DNA from: Bacillota bacterium
GTDB taxonomy: Bacteria; Bacillota; DTU025; MWDF01
NCBI GenBank assembly: GCA_017994615.1
Contig: JAGOKM010000002.1
Coordinates: forward strand, 1-55,453
Direction: 5' to 3'
Length of the DNA stretch: 55,453 nucleotides
A model generated the notes under the pieces. The model worked only from the letters and a program-made list of their open reading frames with translations, searched no databases and was not told the DNA's origin. The position numbers were made by a program, and so were the translations under genes. Shown here piece by piece: positions 17,121 to 25,593 of this stretch (its first letter is position 1; each line of letters begins with the position of its first letter).

Positions 17121-18122
17121 CTACCGGGTTGCATTGCCGCCTCTGCCGTCCAGGAGGGCCTCGACCTCATAGAGCCTGGGCAGGGCAGGTATAGCGCCTT
17201 TCCTTGAGGCGCATAAAGCGCCTGCGGCGTTTGCGAAATCAAGAATCCCCTTCCAATCGGCCGGCCCGCATCTTCTGATTGCAGATGCAAGGGAAAGCCC
17301 CCCGGCGGACCTGATCGCACCGAACAGCATGGCCGACAGGAAAGCGTCGCCTGCGCCGGTGGTGTCAGCAACATCCACGTGGAAACCTTCGGAGTAGACC
17401 GTCCCGCCGCCTGCCGAGACCATAGCACCTGAAGAGCCCATCGAGACCGCTATCGCCGGATCCGCCCCCGATTGCTTCTTCAGCTTGGCGATGCCTTCTT
17501 CGACAGAGGCTGCCCCGGTGAGGCGCATCAACTCATCATCCGAGACTTTGACCAGGTCAGAGAAGGATATAGCGCCGAATATGGCCTTTTTCGCCGCATC
17601 GATCCCGGGCCACAGGGATTCCCTGAGGTTAGGGTCGAAGCAGATGGCCGCCCCGGCTTCCTTCGCCGCCTTTATCGCAGCCAGAGTGGCAGAACGCGAA
17701 GGTTCCCCGATGAGGGAGATGGAGCCGTGCACCAAGGCCCTGCAGGAGCAGAGCGCCTTCAAGTCAAGCTCGTCTTCCCTGAGCAAGCCGTCGGCCCCTG
17801 GGTTCCTGTAGAAGGTGAAGCTCCTGTCCCCAGAGCTGTCCAATGACACGAAAGCCAGGGTAGTCCTTGCAGCCTTGTCCATGACCAGGCCGCTCGCATC
17901 CACGCCTTCCCGCACCAACACGCCTTTCAGGTGAGCGCCGAATATGTCATCACCCACCTTGCCGAGGAAAGCGGACCTCAATCCAAGCCGGCTCGCCCCG
18001 ACCGCTACGTTGGCGGGCGCGCCGCCTGGATTGCCCACGAAACGGAGCTTACCTACTTCATCGCCTTCCGGCAGGAAGTCGACCAGCATCTCACCTATGC
18101 TTACGATGTCGTATATTTCCAA
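17121..18122 (-). CDS. PfkB-family sugar kinase, fructokinase-like
   Basis: This 333-residue ribokinase-fold protein phosphorylates a sugar with ATP. The N-terminal substrate motif GNPGGAPANVAVGASRLG (31-48), DFLPEG near the start, FDPNLRESLW in the middle and the C-terminal DTTGAGDAFLSAML (catalytic Asp near 257) all match bacterial fructokinases. Related substrates such as 2-keto-3-deoxygluconate are possible. The TTG start at 18122 has AAGGAGG 7 bases upstream. It converges on the M24 operon and diverges from the alcohol dehydrogenase operon, so no operon partner indicates its sugar. Confidence 0.9.
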   Translation of the reverse strand: MEIYDIVSIGEMLVDFLPEGDEVGKLRFVGNPGGAPANVAVGASRLGLRSAFLGKVGDDIFGAHLKGVLVREGVDASGLVMDKAARTTLAFVSLDSSGDRSFTFYRNPGADGLLREDELDLKALCSCRALVHGSISLIGEPSRSATLAAIKAAKEAGAAICFDPNLRESLWPGIDAAKKAIFGAISFSDLVKVSDDELMRLTGAASVEEGIAKLKKQSGADPAIAVSMGSSGAMVSAGGGTVYSEGFHVDVADTTGAGDAFLSAMLFGAIRSAGGLSLASAIRRCGPADWKGILDFANAAGALCASRKGAIPALPRLYEVEALLDGRGGNATR

Positions 18123-18270
18123 GGCCAGCCTCCTTAGGTTATCTCTCTGTCTAGATTATATCCCGGCGGGCGGGATGTTGCCCTTACGCCGCATCAATCC
18201 CACCTTGCGGTTCGTCCGTGAGATTGTTCGATAAATAACAGTAGACCTCGGAGGAATTATCGGTTATTCA

Positions 18271-18293
18271 TATAATATATATCTTGTATACAT
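18271..18293 (+). promoter_or_regulatory. Candidate -10 and GntR/FCD-type operator upstream of the alcohol dehydrogenase operon
   Basis: TATAAT at 18271-18276 is followed 7 bases later by TTGTATACAT (18284-18293), with the 8-bp palindrome TGTATACA at its core. The site would overlap the transcription start, as expected for a repressor. The motif resembles sites bound by FCD-family GntR proteins, and such a regulator is encoded at the end of this operon. Similar sites occur at 37899 and 39452. Confidence 0.4.
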
Positions 18294-18334
18294 GTCATAT
18301 ATTTCAACCGAAAAAGAAGATTGCGGAGGTAGAG

Positions 18335-19513
18335 ATGAGATACCAGACAGGCACACTCAGGGTGGGAAGCCTTACGATGGGCTCAGGATCCCTCAAACAG
18401 GCCGGCGAAGAGGCCAAGAAGCTGATCAAGCCCGGGGCTGAAGCCAAGGCGCTCATCGTCTGCGGCAGCGTGATGGGAAAGAGCCCCGCCTATTCCGAGC
18501 TCGTATCCTCGCTGGAGGCCACCGGCATCAAGGCGGACCAGTTCGCGGAGGTAGAGCCGGAACCTTCCATGCCCACCGGGCAGAGATGCTCGGACATGCT
18601 GCATGAAGGAGGATACAGCCTGGTGATAGGATTCGGGGGCGGAAGCGCGCTCGACGTCGCCAAGATCGCATCGGTCACTGCAGGAAGGGGCAACATCGCC
18701 GACTGGGCCGGGATAGGCAAGATACCTTCCAAGGGAGTGCCGATGCTCTTCATACCCACAACCTCAGGCTCGGGGAGCGAGGCTACATTGAGCGCCCTGC
18801 TGACCGACTTCACCGCAGGAGGCATAAAGAAGGGTTTCGTAAGCCCGTACATGCTTCCCGATTCGGTGATAATCGACCCTATGACCACGCTGTCGCTGCC
18901 GCCGAAATCGACGGCGGCAACAGGAATAGACGCCCTAATCCATGCCCTGGAGGCATTCGTATCCAGGAGGGCCAACCCCGTGACAGACGCCCTCGCACTT
19001 GAGGCGATAAGGAAGATCGCCGCCAACCTCAGGAAGGCTTATGCCAACGGCGACGACATCGAGGCAAGGGAGGCCATGGCGGCTGCAAGCTTCATGGCCG
19101 GGATGAGCATAGGCAACGCCGGACTGGGCCTGGTGCACGGGATGGCACTTCCCATGGGCGGCATCTTCGGGATCACTCACGGCATAGCGAACGCAGTGCT
19201 TCTGCCGTTCGTCTTAGAGTTTAACGTCATGGCGGCGCCGGAGAAGTATGCCATGGCGGCGGAGGCGATGGGAGAGCCCATGGACGGGCTCACTTTGCTG
19301 GAGAAGGCAAGGTCGGTGGTCTTCGCCGTAAACGAGCTGATGGACGACATCGACATCCCGAGGTCGGCGGCGGAAGTCGGCGTCCCCGAATCGGCCCTGG
19401 ACGATCTTGCCCAGCATGCGATGAACAACCGCAGGCTTGTAGACGTCAACCCCAGACAACCATCCCTGGCGCAAATCAGGACCCTGTTCCAGCAGAGCTG
19501 GCAAGGCCGTTGA
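18335..19513 (+). CDS. Iron-containing (group III) alcohol dehydrogenase
   Basis: This 392-residue NAD(P)-dependent dehydrogenase interconverts alcohols and aldehydes or ketones. The dinucleotide loop GFGGGSALDVAK, PTTSGSGSEAT and the metal-ligand region GIDALIHALEAF (Asp, His), then GLGLVHGMALPMGG and GITHGIANA (two His), are all present. I chose the ATG at 18335, which has GCGGAGGT upstream; an upstream in-frame extension lacks a site and overlaps the operator. It is the first gene of an operon with a TAXI-TRAP transporter and an aldehyde:ferredoxin oxidoreductase. The pair could interconvert acid, aldehyde and alcohol. Confidence 0.92.
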   Translation: MRYQTGTLRVGSLTMGSGSLKQAGEEAKKLIKPGAEAKALIVCGSVMGKSPAYSELVSSLEATGIKADQFAEVEPEPSMPTGQRCSDMLHEGGYSLVIGFGGGSALDVAKIASVTAGRGNIADWAGIGKIPSKGVPMLFIPTTSGSGSEATLSALLTDFTAGGIKKGFVSPYMLPDSVIIDPMTTLSLPPKSTAATGIDALIHALEAFVSRRANPVTDALALEAIRKIAANLRKAYANGDDIEAREAMAAASFMAGMSIGNAGLGLVHGMALPMGGIFGITHGIANAVLLPFVLEFNVMAAPEKYAMAAEAMGEPMDGLTLLEKARSVVFAVNELMDDIDIPRSAAEVGVPESALDDLAQHAMNNRRLVDVNPRQPSLAQIRTLFQQSWQGR

Positions 19514-19550
19514 TTTGATAGGCAAAACCTATTATAGAAGGGGGAATACG

Positions 19551-20531
19551 ATGAAGAGGATCCTGGCAAACACCCTAAGGCTGTCGCTCGTGCTGATGCT
19601 GGTCGTGATCATCGGCCTCGGCAGCATACCCGCGGGAGCGGCTAAGACGTTCCTCAACTTCGGCGGCAGCAGCCCCGGCGGCGTCTTCTACTATGTGTTC
19701 GGAGTGCTGACCACCATGTTGACCGAGAAGATGCCCGACGTCATAGCCACCAACGTCGCCACTGGAGCATCTGTCGACAACCTCAAGAGGCTCATGAAGG
19801 GCGAAATCGATTTCGGCATCTCCCACGCGTCCAATATTTGGGAGTCGCTCAACGGCGAAGGCAACTTCGTCGGCACCAAGAACACCCAGCTGAGGGCGAT
19901 AGGCAAGGTATACGGCAGCCCGCATTACTTCGTTGCCCTCAAGAAGAGCGGAATCAAGTCGATGTCCGACTTGAACGGCAAGAAGGTCGCCATCGGGACT
20001 GCAGGCTCAGGCGCTGCGTATAACTCGGAGCTGACCTTCAAGGCACTCGGCCTTGACGTGCAGTCGCAGTACATGTCCTTCGCAGACGCCGGCCGCGACG
20101 TCAAAGAAGGCAGAATCGCGGCCCTCGGCCAGAGCGGCGCCCCTTCAGGGGCAGTCACCGAGCTCGCCGAGACCGCTGACATTGTAGTCATCCCCATGAC
20201 CGACGCCGAGATCGCCAAGATCGTGGCATCCCAGAAAGCCCCCTACTTCAGCAAGGGCTATATCCAGCCCAACGTATACAAGGGAATGACGGAGCCTGTG
20301 CCGACGTTCTTCGTCAACATCTACTGGTATGCCCATGAGAGGTTATCTACTGAGCTGGTTTACAACGTCCTCAAGACGATGTACGAGCCGCTCAACAGGA
20401 AGTACCTCGAAGAGGGCTACACCCTCTGGAAGGAGATGGAACCGAGCCTCGACGAGCTCAAGAGGTTAGGGATTCCGCTGCATCCGGGCGCGGAGAAGTT
20501 CTACAGGGAAATGGGAGTAAAGATACCGTAA
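19551..20531 (+). CDS. TAXI-family TRAP transporter solute-binding protein
   Basis: This 326-residue periplasmic binding protein has a clear signal peptide (about 30 residues, cleavage near PAGAA). Family features follow: FGGSSPGGVFYYV, NVATGASVDNLKRL, GEIDFGISHA and the TAXI-type LNGKKVAIGTAGSGAAYN. It delivers a carboxylate-type solute to the fused permease downstream; TAXI substrates include glutamate, 2-oxoglutarate and other organic acids, but the ligand here is unknown. The ATG at 19551 follows GAAGGGGG. A strong intercistronic hairpin separates it from the permease. Confidence 0.93.
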   Translation: MKRILANTLRLSLVLMLVVIIGLGSIPAGAAKTFLNFGGSSPGGVFYYVFGVLTTMLTEKMPDVIATNVATGASVDNLKRLMKGEIDFGISHASNIWESLNGEGNFVGTKNTQLRAIGKVYGSPHYFVALKKSGIKSMSDLNGKKVAIGTAGSGAAYNSELTFKALGLDVQSQYMSFADAGRDVKEGRIAALGQSGAPSGAVTELAETADIVVIPMTDAEIAKIVASQKAPYFSKGYIQPNVYKGMTEPVPTFFVNIYWYAHERLSTELVYNVLKTMYEPLNRKYLEEGYTLWKEMEPSLDELKRLGIPLHPGAEKFYREMGVKIP

Positions 20532-20557
20532 GAAGAGCCTCGCGCCCATTAACCGGA

Positions 20558-20596
20558 AAGGTGCCCCGGACCTCGGAATCAGATCCGGGGCACCTT
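20558..20596 (+). terminator. Intercistronic hairpin between TAXI binding protein and TRAP permease
   Basis: AAGGTGCCCCGGA and TCCGGGGCACCTT form a perfect 13-bp stem with a 13-base loop. No T tract follows. It probably gives partial termination or 3'-end protection, so that binding protein exceeds permease, as at 34720 and 40738. Confidence 0.75.
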
Positions 20597-20637
20597 GATG
20601 GTGAAAATCTCGATGTGTCCCACAGGAGGAATGCAGG

Positions 20638-22599
20638 ATGGCTGAAAATGAAGTCAAGCTGACCGAAGCGCAGCTCGAAGAGAAGATGGAGAAGATAGAG
20701 AAGAAATTCGAGCCTAGGACGAGGAAATTGACGGGAACGACCCTTGCGATATTCTCGCTCGCCGCCGCGGCGTTTGCGGGGTTCTACCTATACACAGCGG
20801 GTTTCGGGATTTTTTCGACGGAGACGCACAGGGGCGTCTATCTGATGTTCACATTCATCCTGGGCTTCATGATGTACCCTGCGTACAAGAAAGCCAAGGA
20901 CAAGGTGTCTGTGTTCGACTACGTCCTCATCCTAGCCGCGACGGCCTCTATGATCTACTGGATGACTTCGTATGTGTCTTACGCCAGGTTCAGGATCAGC
21001 GAACCCAGCCAGCTTGACTTCTGGTTCGGAGTTATTGCCATCGTGCTGAGCCTTGAGATCACCAGGAGGGCGATAGGGAACATACTGGTGGTGCTGGGCA
21101 TAGTATTCCTAGTCCAGCTCTACTTCGGCAGGTACCTGCCCGGCATCCTGGCGCATCCCGGCTTCTCATGGAGCAGGATAGTCGAGTTCGTATACTCTGA
21201 CATGCAGGGCATATTCGGACAGGTGGCGGATACCTTCGCTACGTACATATTCCCTTACATAATCTTCGGGGCGTTCCTGCAGAAGTCCGGCGGAGGCGCC
21301 TTCTTCATCGACCTGGCCAGCTCAGTGACGGGTGGCTGGGTCGGAGGCCCGGCGCAGGTGGCCGTGCTTTCGAGCGCCCTTTTCGGCTCCATCTCGGGAA
21401 GCTCCGTCGCCAACGTAGTAGGGACGGGCACCTTCACGATACCCGTCATGAAGAGGGTAGGTTACAAAGGTGAGGAAGCGGGCGCTATCGAAGCGGTGGC
21501 ATCCACAGGAGGCCAGTTCATGCCCCCTGTCATGGGAGCCGGCGTGTTCCTGCTCGCCGCTTTCACCGAGACGCCCTACTTCAGGATCGCGCTCATAAAC
21601 ATAATCCCGGCGCTCCTGTACTTCTTCTCCGTGGGTTCCCACGTGCACATGCAGGCCCTAAAGAGCGGTGCCATGGGATTACCCAAGGAACAGATCCCTG
21701 ACTTCAAAAAGACCCTGAAGCAAGGATGGCACTTCCTGATTCCGCTTCTTCTGGTCTTCTACTTCATGTTCATGGGCTATTCGCCAAGCCTCGGAGCATT
21801 CGTCGGCTGCGTCTCGTCGGTCGTCTTCAGCTGGGTGCGCAAGGAGACCAGGATGGGCCTCAAGCAGATTTACGAGACGCTTGTGATAGCGGGCAAGAAC
21901 TCCGTATCGACTGGCGCCACCGTCGGCACCCTCGGCCTCATCATGGGCGGCATCGTGCTCGGCGGGTTAGGGCCGAAGTTCTCCTCGATACTGATACAGG
22001 TTTCGAACGGCAACCTGCTGTTCATGGTCACCCTGGTCACCATAGTGGCGATAATTCTCGGCATGGGGCTTACGACCACATCCTCCTACATGGTGCTTTC
22101 GATAGTCGCGGCCCCTGCGATGATAATGATGAAGGTGGATCCGGTCATAGCGCACCTGGTCTGCTTCTACACGGCGACCATATCGAACATAACGCCGCCT
22201 GTGTGCATAGCGGCCTTCGCAGCGGCTGCCATAGCCGAGGCCGACCCGATGAAGACAGGGCTGAACGCGCTGAAGTACGGGCTTTTCCTGGTGGTGATAC
22301 CGTTCACCTTCGTGTACTTCCCGGAGATCCTTTTGTACGGCACGGCCTTCAAGACGGTTTACCTGGTCGTTTCATATATGCTGGCGATACCTTTGTTCGC
22401 AATCGCGTCTATCGGTTACCTATATGGCGACCTAAAATGGCTTGAGCGGCTATGGGTGCTCGGAGCGTCGCTGCTCCTGTTCACGCCGGGCGGAGTGACT
22501 GATGCAATCGGAATCGGCCTTGCGATAGCTTTCTTCCTGTACAGGAAGAAGGTCGGAAACGGAGGCGTAAAGGCCCTCAAGGCGGCAAGGGCGGCATAG
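20638..22599 (+). CDS. TRAP transporter permease, fused DctQ-DctM type (TAXI associated)
   Basis: This 653-residue integral membrane protein combines the small 4-TM and the large 12-TM TRAP subunits in one chain, as is usual for TAXI systems. A charged cytoplasmic N-terminus with a predicted coiled-coil-like segment (EAQLEEKMEKIEKKFE) precedes about sixteen to eighteen hydrophobic segments. DctM signatures are visible: FGSISGSSVANVVGTGTF and ASTGGQFMPPVMGAG near 290, and a second inverted copy around SNITPPVCIAAFAAAAIA. Transport is ion-driven. The ATG at 20638 has GGAGG 8 bases upstream. It follows the binding protein and precedes the aldehyde oxidoreductase. Confidence 0.93.
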   Translation: MAENEVKLTEAQLEEKMEKIEKKFEPRTRKLTGTTLAIFSLAAAAFAGFYLYTAGFGIFSTETHRGVYLMFTFILGFMMYPAYKKAKDKVSVFDYVLILAATASMIYWMTSYVSYARFRISEPSQLDFWFGVIAIVLSLEITRRAIGNILVVLGIVFLVQLYFGRYLPGILAHPGFSWSRIVEFVYSDMQGIFGQVADTFATYIFPYIIFGAFLQKSGGGAFFIDLASSVTGGWVGGPAQVAVLSSALFGSISGSSVANVVGTGTFTIPVMKRVGYKGEEAGAIEAVASTGGQFMPPVMGAGVFLLAAFTETPYFRIALINIIPALLYFFSVGSHVHMQALKSGAMGLPKEQIPDFKKTLKQGWHFLIPLLLVFYFMFMGYSPSLGAFVGCVSSVVFSWVRKETRMGLKQIYETLVIAGKNSVSTGATVGTLGLIMGGIVLGGLGPKFSSILIQVSNGNLLFMVTLVTIVAIILGMGLTTTSSYMVLSIVAAPAMIMMKVDPVIAHLVCFYTATISNITPPVCIAAFAAAAIAEADPMKTGLNALKYGLFLVVIPFTFVYFPEILLYGTAFKTVYLVVSYMLAIPLFAIASIGYLYGDLKWLERLWVLGASLLLFTPGGVTDAIGIGLAIAFFLYRKKVGNGGVKALKAARAA

Positions 22600-22661
22600 C
22601 GACCTGTCCTGTCCGCAACAGTCGCATCTGACGAAGAATAATACATTTAGGAGGACTGACT

Positions 22662-24368
22662 ATGAAGAGGATACTCAGGCTGGACATGGGAGCGCTCAGG
22701 GCTTCCTACGAGGAAGTGCCCGAGAAGTGGCTCCATCTCTGGGGAAGGGGCCTCACATCAAGGGTGGTAGCCGACGAAGTCGATCCCGGTTGCTATGCGC
22801 TGGGCAAGAAGAACAAGGTAGTCCTGGCACCAGGGCCGCTTGCCGGTTTTGCGGCCTCTAGCACCGGCAGGATCTCCGTGGGAGGCAAGAGCCCTCTGAC
22901 CGGGGGAATAAAGGAAGCAAACGGCGGCGGGACCACGGCATGGAAGATGGGGAGGCTTGGCCTCAAGGCCGTGATAGTGGAGGGCAAGCCGCAGGACGGC
23001 GGGACCTTCATAGCCGTCGTTAACAAGGATGGGGCTGAGGTAATCGAGGCTCCGGAACTAAGGCTCAAGGGGATTTTCGAGGCGGCCGAGTCGCTCAAAG
23101 AGAAGTACGGCAAGAACATAGGCCTTGCGATAATTGGCCCTGCAGGCGAGATGCTCCTCACAGCGTCCGGCATCTCCCATATGGACACAGACGGGGTGCC
23201 CAGCAGGTTCACCGCAAGGGGCGGCCTGGGCGCGGTGATGGGGTCGAAAGGCTTGAAGGCCATAGTGTTCGACGACAGGGGAGCAGCAAGGCCGGACGTC
23301 GCCAAGAACGACGAGTTCATGGCTGCCCTCAAGGCATATAACCAGGCGGTCCTTGAGGCGCCCTCATCCGCCGGCTTCAGGAAGCTGGGCACAGCCAACC
23401 TCGTAAGGGGGATGAACGCAATAGGCGCTTTACCCACGAAGAACTTCAGCAGGGGCACATTCGACAAGTTCGAGGAGATATCGGCAGAGAAGCTGCGCGC
23501 GACGATCGAGCAGAGGGGCGGGAACCCGGAGCACGCCTGCATGCCGGGATGCACGATCGCATGCTCCAACGTATACGTAGACAAGGAAGGCAAGATGCTC
23601 GTGTCGCCTTTGGAGTATGAGACCATAGGGCTGGTTGGGTCTAACTGCATGATAGGCAGCCTGGACGACATCGCCCGCATCAACCGCGAGGCCAACGACC
23701 TCGGGCTTGACACCATCGACCTGGGAGGTGCCATAGGAGTCGCCATGGAAGCAGGCTTAATCGGATGGGGCGACGCAGAAGCGGCCCTCGGCCTATTAGC
23801 AGAGGTCAGGAAGGGCAGCGTGCTGGGAAGGCTGATAGGGTCAGGAGGAGCCATAGTAGGCAAGGTGCTAGGAATAGAGAGGGTGCCCGCATCGAAGGGC
23901 CAGGTTTTCGCGGCTTACGATCCAAGGGCCGTCAAAGGACTGGGAGTCACATACGCCACATCCACCATGGGAGCCGACCATACGGCCGGACAGACGGTCA
24001 GGGCGCAGATAGACCACAGGTCCTACGAGGGCCAGGTCAACGTCTCGCGCGGAGCGCAGGTCAACGCCGCGACGTACGACACATTGGGGCTCTGCAACTT
24101 CATCGGAGGCGCGATGAAGGGGAGCCTCGACATGGTGACGGCCATGATAAACGCTGTGGAGGGCATATCCTTCGCCAACGAGGACTTCATAAAGATAGGG
24201 AAAGCCACGCTGAAAACAGAGGTTGAGTTCAACAAAGCGGCGGGCATACCTGTCACAGTGAACGACCTGCCTGAATGGGTCCGGGAGGAAGTGCTGCCAG
24301 ACACCAACACCAGCTTCGACGTCCCCAAGGAGGACCTGAAGCACATATTCGACGAAATCGCAGGTTAA
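22662..24368 (+). CDS. Aldehyde:ferredoxin oxidoreductase family (tungstopterin) enzyme
   Basis: This 568-residue protein belongs to the AOR family, cytoplasmic tungsten-bispyranopterin enzymes that oxidise aldehydes to acids with ferredoxin, or reduce acids when ferredoxin is strongly reduced. I see the N-terminal pterin-binding region (PGPLAGF, SVGGKSPLTGGIKEANGGG), RFTARGGLGAVMGSKGLKA and the cluster ligands HACMPGCTIACSN near 291. A later DTLGLCNF supplies the probable fourth Cys. The Cys-x3-Cys-x3-Cys spacing differs from the archaeal Cys-x2-Cys type. The gene is in one operon with an alcohol dehydrogenase, which suggests acid/aldehyde/alcohol conversion of the solute brought in by the TRAP system. 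The ATG at 22662 follows AGGAGG. Confidence 0.93.
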   Translation: MKRILRLDMGALRASYEEVPEKWLHLWGRGLTSRVVADEVDPGCYALGKKNKVVLAPGPLAGFAASSTGRISVGGKSPLTGGIKEANGGGTTAWKMGRLGLKAVIVEGKPQDGGTFIAVVNKDGAEVIEAPELRLKGIFEAAESLKEKYGKNIGLAIIGPAGEMLLTASGISHMDTDGVPSRFTARGGLGAVMGSKGLKAIVFDDRGAARPDVAKNDEFMAALKAYNQAVLEAPSSAGFRKLGTANLVRGMNAIGALPTKNFSRGTFDKFEEISAEKLRATIEQRGGNPEHACMPGCTIACSNVYVDKEGKMLVSPLEYETIGLVGSNCMIGSLDDIARINREANDLGLDTIDLGGAIGVAMEAGLIGWGDAEAALGLLAEVRKGSVLGRLIGSGGAIVGKVLGIERVPASKGQVFAAYDPRAVKGLGVTYATSTMGADHTAGQTVRAQIDHRSYEGQVNVSRGAQVNAATYDTLGLCNFIGGAMKGSLDMVTAMINAVEGISFANEDFIKIGKATLKTEVEFNKAAGIPVTVNDLPEWVREEVLPDTNTSFDVPKEDLKHIFDEIAG

Positions 24369-24431
24369 GAGCACAAAACCGGCCTGGCGCGCCGCGTAGC
24401 CGGCCGGCCTGTGTCGAAAGGTTGATCCGAT

Positions 24432-25094
24432 ATGGTAAGGAATGCCAACGAGACGTTCAAGACGCACGCATATAACGTCATAAGGGGCAGGATTTTAAGC
24501 TGCGAGCTGCAGCCGGGGGCGCCGATCTCAGAACAGGACCTTATAAAGGAGCTGGGGATAAGCAGGACCCCCATCAGGGAGGCCCTCAACAGGCTGGAGG
24601 CGGAGCATCTTGTCACGATATATCCCAAAAGGGGCATATTCGTGACTGAGGTCTCCATAAAGGACATCATGGACATCTACATGCTCAGGGAAGCCATTGA
24701 ACCCATCGCGGCAAGGCTTGCAGCGACCAACATGGACTTCGATAAGCTCAAGGCGCTGCATGACAAGTACTATTCACAGGAAGCAAGGAACGACCTCGAA
24801 AGCTACATCGAAGCTGACCTGGAGTTCCACAAGCTTGTGGCGGAATCAACCGGCAACATGTACCTGGAGCAGATACTCAAGAACCTGTACGCACAGAACT
24901 CGCGCATCAGGATAATATCGAAGGTGCGGATAAAAGAGCATGAGGCAGAAGCATGGCTCGAGGTCACCAAAGTGATCGAAGCGCTCATGGACAGGGACCC
25001 TTCCAGGGCCGAGGACCTTATGAAGAAACACATCAGGAACGGAAATGCATCGGCTTTGAAGGCCATAGGTTTCGTACATGAGGAAAAGGGCTGA
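24432..25094 (+). CDS. GntR-family transcriptional regulator with FCD domain
   Basis: This 220-residue regulator has an N-terminal winged helix (residues 10-70: GAPISEQDLIKELGISRTP, then REALNRLEAEHLV and YPKRGIFV) and a C-terminal all-helical FCD ligand domain. Likely metal or ligand residues lie in DLEFHKLVAES, KEHEAEAW and MKKHIRNGN. FCD members usually sense organic acids. It lies 63 bases after the aldehyde oxidoreductase and probably regulates this operon through the site at 18284. The ribosome site (GAAAGG) is moderate. Confidence 0.92.
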   Translation: MVRNANETFKTHAYNVIRGRILSCELQPGAPISEQDLIKELGISRTPIREALNRLEAEHLVTIYPKRGIFVTEVSIKDIMDIYMLREAIEPIAARLAATNMDFDKLKALHDKYYSQEARNDLESYIEADLEFHKLVAESTGNMYLEQILKNLYAQNSRIRIISKVRIKEHEAEAWLEVTKVIEALMDRDPSRAEDLMKKHIRNGNASALKAIGFVHEEKG

Positions 25095-25160
25095 CTTTAC
25101 AAAAAGGCCTCGGCTGTCGCCGGCATGCGACACCCCTTCCATGTTAATCGCTCAGAAAGA

Positions 25161-25191
25161 GTAAAGCGGACGGATCCCCCGTCCGCTTTAC
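25161..25191. terminator. Bidirectional terminator between gntR and the small Cys-rich gene
   Basis: GTAAAGCGGACGG and CCGTCCGCTTTAC form a perfect 13-bp stem with a 5-base loop. A/T-rich stem ends allow it to act on both converging transcripts. Confidence 0.8.
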
Positions 25192-25208
25192 CTAAGGGAG
25201 CCGCGCAC

Positions 25209-25415
25209 TTACCTCTTGTTGCACTCCGGGCAGCAGCGTCCGCAGCCGTCTACCTCGGCGAAAATCTTCTTGGCCGCCTTGAGGGCGTCCTTGCAGTTGT
25301 CGAAACTGCCTACCAGCAACCTGTTGTTGACGTTCGGAAGGCTGGAGCAAAGCCACGAGTGTACTTCATGCTCCCCCGTCTTCTGGGCATTTACGCTTAC
25401 ATAGTATAGCTCCAT
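25209..25415 (-). CDS. Small conserved Cys-rich protein
   Basis: This 68-residue protein reads ELYYVSVNAQKTGEHEVH near the start, has GSFDNCKDALKAAKKIF in the middle and ends in the Cys cluster DGCGRCCPECNKR. I recognise the pattern of small bacterial proteins with an NAQ...GxHEVH start and a C-terminal NGCxxC...C motif; their function is unknown. The Cys cluster suggests metal or redox chemistry. The ATG at 25415 follows AAAGGGG about 8 bases upstream. The codon use resembles the neighbours. Confidence 0.75.
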   Translation of the reverse strand: MELYYVSVNAQKTGEHEVHSWLCSSLPNVNNRLLVGSFDNCKDALKAAKKIFAEVDGCGRCCPECNKR

Positions 25416-25593
25416 TGAAACACCCCTTTCCGATTTATTCCCATCCCTTCGGCACTTGCCGTACCAAATCTGCCTGCTCGGTACCTGAGCGCGCCTCAGT
25501 CAGTAGATATCATATTCAACCTCATCACATCGAATTCCTTCTTATCGAAGGGGAAAACGCAACATTTCGGGCGGATACAGGCAGCAAAAGCAT

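Noticed and set aside
22793-23863. Open frame antisense to the aldehyde oxidoreductase
   Set aside because: Low-complexity Ser/Pro/Ala-rich translation over a conserved gene, with no ribosome site.
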